Of a DNA stretch of 64,000 bases, positions 62,338 through 64,000 are shown piece by piece. The notes beneath the pieces are model-generated. The model had not been told where the DNA came from and searched no databases. It saw only the letters and a list, made by a program, of their open reading frames with translations. The DNA comes from Pyxicephalus adspersus (taxonomy: Eukaryota > Chordata > Amphibia > Anura > Pyxicephalidae). The DNA lies in assembly GCF_032062135.1 (NCBI RefSeq), contig NC_092864.1, positions 24,672,547 through 24,736,546 on the forward strand. Reading direction: 5' to 3'. The first letter of the stretch is position 1. The number at the start of each line of letters is the position of its first letter. Made by a program: the position numbers and the translations under genes.

Positions 62338-62475
62338 CAGGGCGAGTCTGCTTCTTTGGATGTATTTTACACAAGCTTCCTCGTATCTTAGCAAGAATGA
62401 TCTGATGTATCACCAAGACAAGGACCATAAAGCCAATTCCCACATACAGGACAATATAACATGGACTCTGTCCAT
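62338..62475 (-). CDS. ITIM-type receptor, transmembrane exon
   Basis: 138-base exon, entering and leaving in phase 1, with a polypyrimidine-aag acceptor before 62475 and a CCTG/gtaagt donor after 62338. It encodes a short extracellular piece (DGQSPC), a hydrophobic helix (YIVLYVGIGFMVLVLVI) and a basic membrane-exit region (KIRGSLCKIHPKKQTRP). There is no charged residue in the helix, so pairing with an ITAM adaptor is not indicated; this fits an inhibitory receptor. Phase 1 entry is the hallmark of Ig-module genes. The ectodomain exons are not in the window and must lie to the right. The intron before it holds an ERV. The identity within CD300/FcRL/SIRP/BTLA-type families cannot be decided. 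Confidence 0.8.
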
Positions 62476-62734
62476 CTTAAAAAAAAAGATAAATATATAA
62501 AGATTACAGAGAGAGAGTTTGTAAAATTCAATGGTATAGATAATACAAACAAATGGTCATAAATTTTAGAGAAAATTGTTAAAATGGTCAAACTTTAAGG
62601 TGTGGCAGAGAAAAAATATGTAAAAACCATGGACTAAAGACCTAAATGGGGGGTGGTTTTAAAAATGTACTGTATTTTTTTAGCACAAATCTTTTAAAAT
62701 ATAATTGTAAAATTTAATTTGGAATCTACTAAAT

Positions 62735-62850
62735 TGTAAGCTCTTAGAGGCAGGATCATCTCCGCCTGTGTCACTGCCTGTATTCAGCTGTGCAACCACT
62801 ATTTATTGTACAACACTGCGTAATATGTTGGCGCCATAATAATACTATTT
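62735..62850 (+). repeat. SINE-like unit, ATTGTAAGCTC family (copy 4)
   Basis: aaattgtaagctcttagaggcaggatcatctccgcctgtgtcactgcctg, then gcgtaatatgttggcgccataataatac, with a long (AAT)n tail to 62892. Confidence 0.8.
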
Positions 62851-62924
62851 TTGTTATTATTATTATTAATAATAATAATAATAATAATAAATACAGGGAA
62901 TCAGACATTCCCTCAAACATTTCC

Positions 62925-63372
62925 TGAAAGGATCTGCAGGTTTCTTGGCTCTATTCCTCTCAGATCACCATCCCAGTGTCTCTCAGTGCATCAGAACAGG
63001 CGCCTGGGAAGAACTGGTCAATGACGCATACACTCGTATGGTAACAAGCAATCTTCAACTTTATTATAACAAACATTAGTTTATATACCATAACAATATG
63101 CCATTGCGCATGCTCATTTATTAGAATGGAATGGAAATTCACTAATATATATGTATCCTAAATGAGATTATTTAGCGACATAATTTCAGACACATACAAA
63201 ACACCTTGTTATTCATAGACAATCGACATTATCTGTGTTTAGCAGAATTAACAAGGACACTCATCTTGGCAGAAAATCAGGTCTATACACATAGTCTAAA
63301 TACACTTAGTTCTCATAACTAAGCTCTCATAACTAAAAACTGAAACAAAATGGAGTGTCTCAGACCCTTTCA
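62925..63372 (-). mobile_element. ERV long terminal repeat (448 bases)
   Basis: On the minus strand it begins TGAAAGGGTC directly after a purine tract (AAGAGGGGAT, 63383-63373) and ends GATCCTTTCA at 62925, giving imperfect inverted termini of TG...CA type. An AATAAA signal (63065-63060 on minus) is followed by a short R/U5-like stretch. It lies directly downstream of the env end at 63400-63690, as a 3' LTR should. The second LTR is not in the window. Confidence 0.75.
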
Positions 63373-63399
63373 ATCCCCTCTTAAGTCATGAATATGACT

Positions 63400-63687
63400 T
63401 TACCTCTTATAATTCATCCGTAGGTACTCAATATACTCATGTCCAACATCCCTTGGTCTAGGACAGAACGCCTGAAATACTTGCAATAAGGAGGGAATAC
63501 ACTGAATACAGCAACACAGTAAGATTAGACAGACGATTATAATAATTCCATACATAAAGAGCGTTTTCAACCAGGTAATATTAGGTAACCAACTCAGAAA
63601 CCAATCCCACCATGAGAATGATCCCACATCTTGTTTAATACCATGCACAATTTCTTGCAGTGCCTGCATTTCTTCCTCTATGGACCT
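63400..63687 (-). pseudogene. ERV envelope, C-terminal transmembrane part
   Basis: The minus-strand open frame encodes the end of a retroviral env TM subunit: a Trp-rich membrane-proximal segment (WWDWFLSW), a long hydrophobic helix, then a cysteine cluster (CCCIQC) and a short tail to the stop at 63400. The layout resembles gamma- or epsilon-type env (family inference). Only the last 90 or so codons are present. Upstream on minus the frame breaks at about 63690, where plus-strand pol sequence begins, so it cannot make a functional envelope. Confidence 0.8.
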
Positions 63688-63689
63688 TT

Positions 63690-64000
63690 AGGTTTGTCCA
63701 GGATCTTAGAGCAGTAAATGCTCAGATCATACCCATAGCCCCTGTGGTTCCAGACGTGCCATCTCTGCTATCAGCTATTCCTGCCCATGCAGAGTTTTTC
63801 TCTGTTATTGATTTAAAGAATGCATTTTTTTCTGTCCCAGTTGACAAGGAGACACGGCCACTTTTTGCTTTTACATTTAAACATCGCCAGTATACTTGGT
63901 GTAGAATGCCTCAGGGTTATGTAGATTCCCCTGTAGTCTTGTTCTCCAGACTACACTGCGCCCTTGGACTGCCCCTCATGGTTCTGTCCTTCTACAATAT
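63690..64000 (+). pseudogene. ERV pol, reverse transcriptase fragment
   Basis: The plus strand is open from 63690 to the window end and encodes the fingers/palm start of a retroviral RT: FVQDLRAVN, then FSVIDLKNAFFSVPV (motif A with its Asp), and RMPQG (motif B2/LPQG-like). The catalytic YxDD motif would lie beyond the window. It has opposite orientation to the env fragment immediately to the left, so the two are not in one intact provirus. Confidence 0.85.

Noticed and set aside
1..64000. Bacterial or phage features, CRISPR arrays, operons
   Set aside because: Spliced vertebrate genes and vertebrate transposons dominate; no regular spaced direct repeats of CRISPR type, no ribosome-binding sites tied to long frames.
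1..64000. tRNA and rRNA genes
   Set aside because: No cloverleaf with intact A and B boxes or ribosomal core sequence was recognised by eye; a covariance search could still find one.

Overview
The window looks like nuclear DNA of a frog (anuran amphibian). Coding sequence is sparse, exons are short with GT-AG borders and multi-kilobase introns, one large CpG island is present, and most of the rest is interspersed DNA transposons, short hairpin MITEs, SINE-like units with (AAT)n tails, LINE pieces and one endogenous retrovirus (ERV). The frog assignment is an inference from the repeat style and from a degenerate PKC-like kinase of a type expanded in frogs. Two runs of N (4418-4633 and 46150-46392) are assembly gaps.

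Region 1 (1-19.4 kb, minus strand) is the 5' part of LMTK2 (lemur tyrosine kinase 2). The CpG island promoter is at about 18.8-19.4 kb. Exon 1 encodes the signal peptide or first hydrophobic segment, exon 2 the second membrane helix, and exon 3 the acidic juxtamembrane segment. All splice phases agree. The kinase domain and long tail lie beyond position 1. Introns 1 and 2 (13.3 and 4.6 kb) hold many repeats.

Region 2 (23.0-25.8 kb, plus strand) is a multi-exon remnant of a PKC-like AGC-type serine/threonine kinase. Exon order is preserved, but there is a frameshift, a nonsense codon, destroyed splice donors and lost catalytic residues, so it is a pseudogene. One exon-like segment of unknown identity lies at 26.8-26.9 kb on the minus strand.

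Region 3 (27-51 kb) has no gene I can support. It holds a LINE reverse transcriptase fragment (31.4-32.2 kb), an L1-like fragment split by a MITE (36.5-38.0 kb), a long pyrimidine tract, a TA-flanked transposon with 27-bp perfect inverted ends and an internal 29-bp tandem repeat (45.7-46.5 kb), a foldback element (47.6-48.4 kb) and a mariner remnant (49.1-49.7 kb).

Region 4 (51.8-62.5 kb, minus strand) is an immune-receptor neighbourhood. A decayed C1-type and a decayed V(J)-type immunoglobulin exon lie at 51.8-53.3 kb. Two Ser/Gly-rich exon-like segments lie at 56.7-57.1 kb. The intact 3' end of an inhibitory-type receptor lies at 58.6-62.5 kb: a transmembrane exon, a short tail exon, and a last exon ending in an ITIM (IVYAAV). 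Its ectodomain would lie beyond the right end of the window. The intron before the transmembrane exon contains an ERV LTR plus env end on the minus strand, joined head-to-head to a pol fragment on the plus strand.
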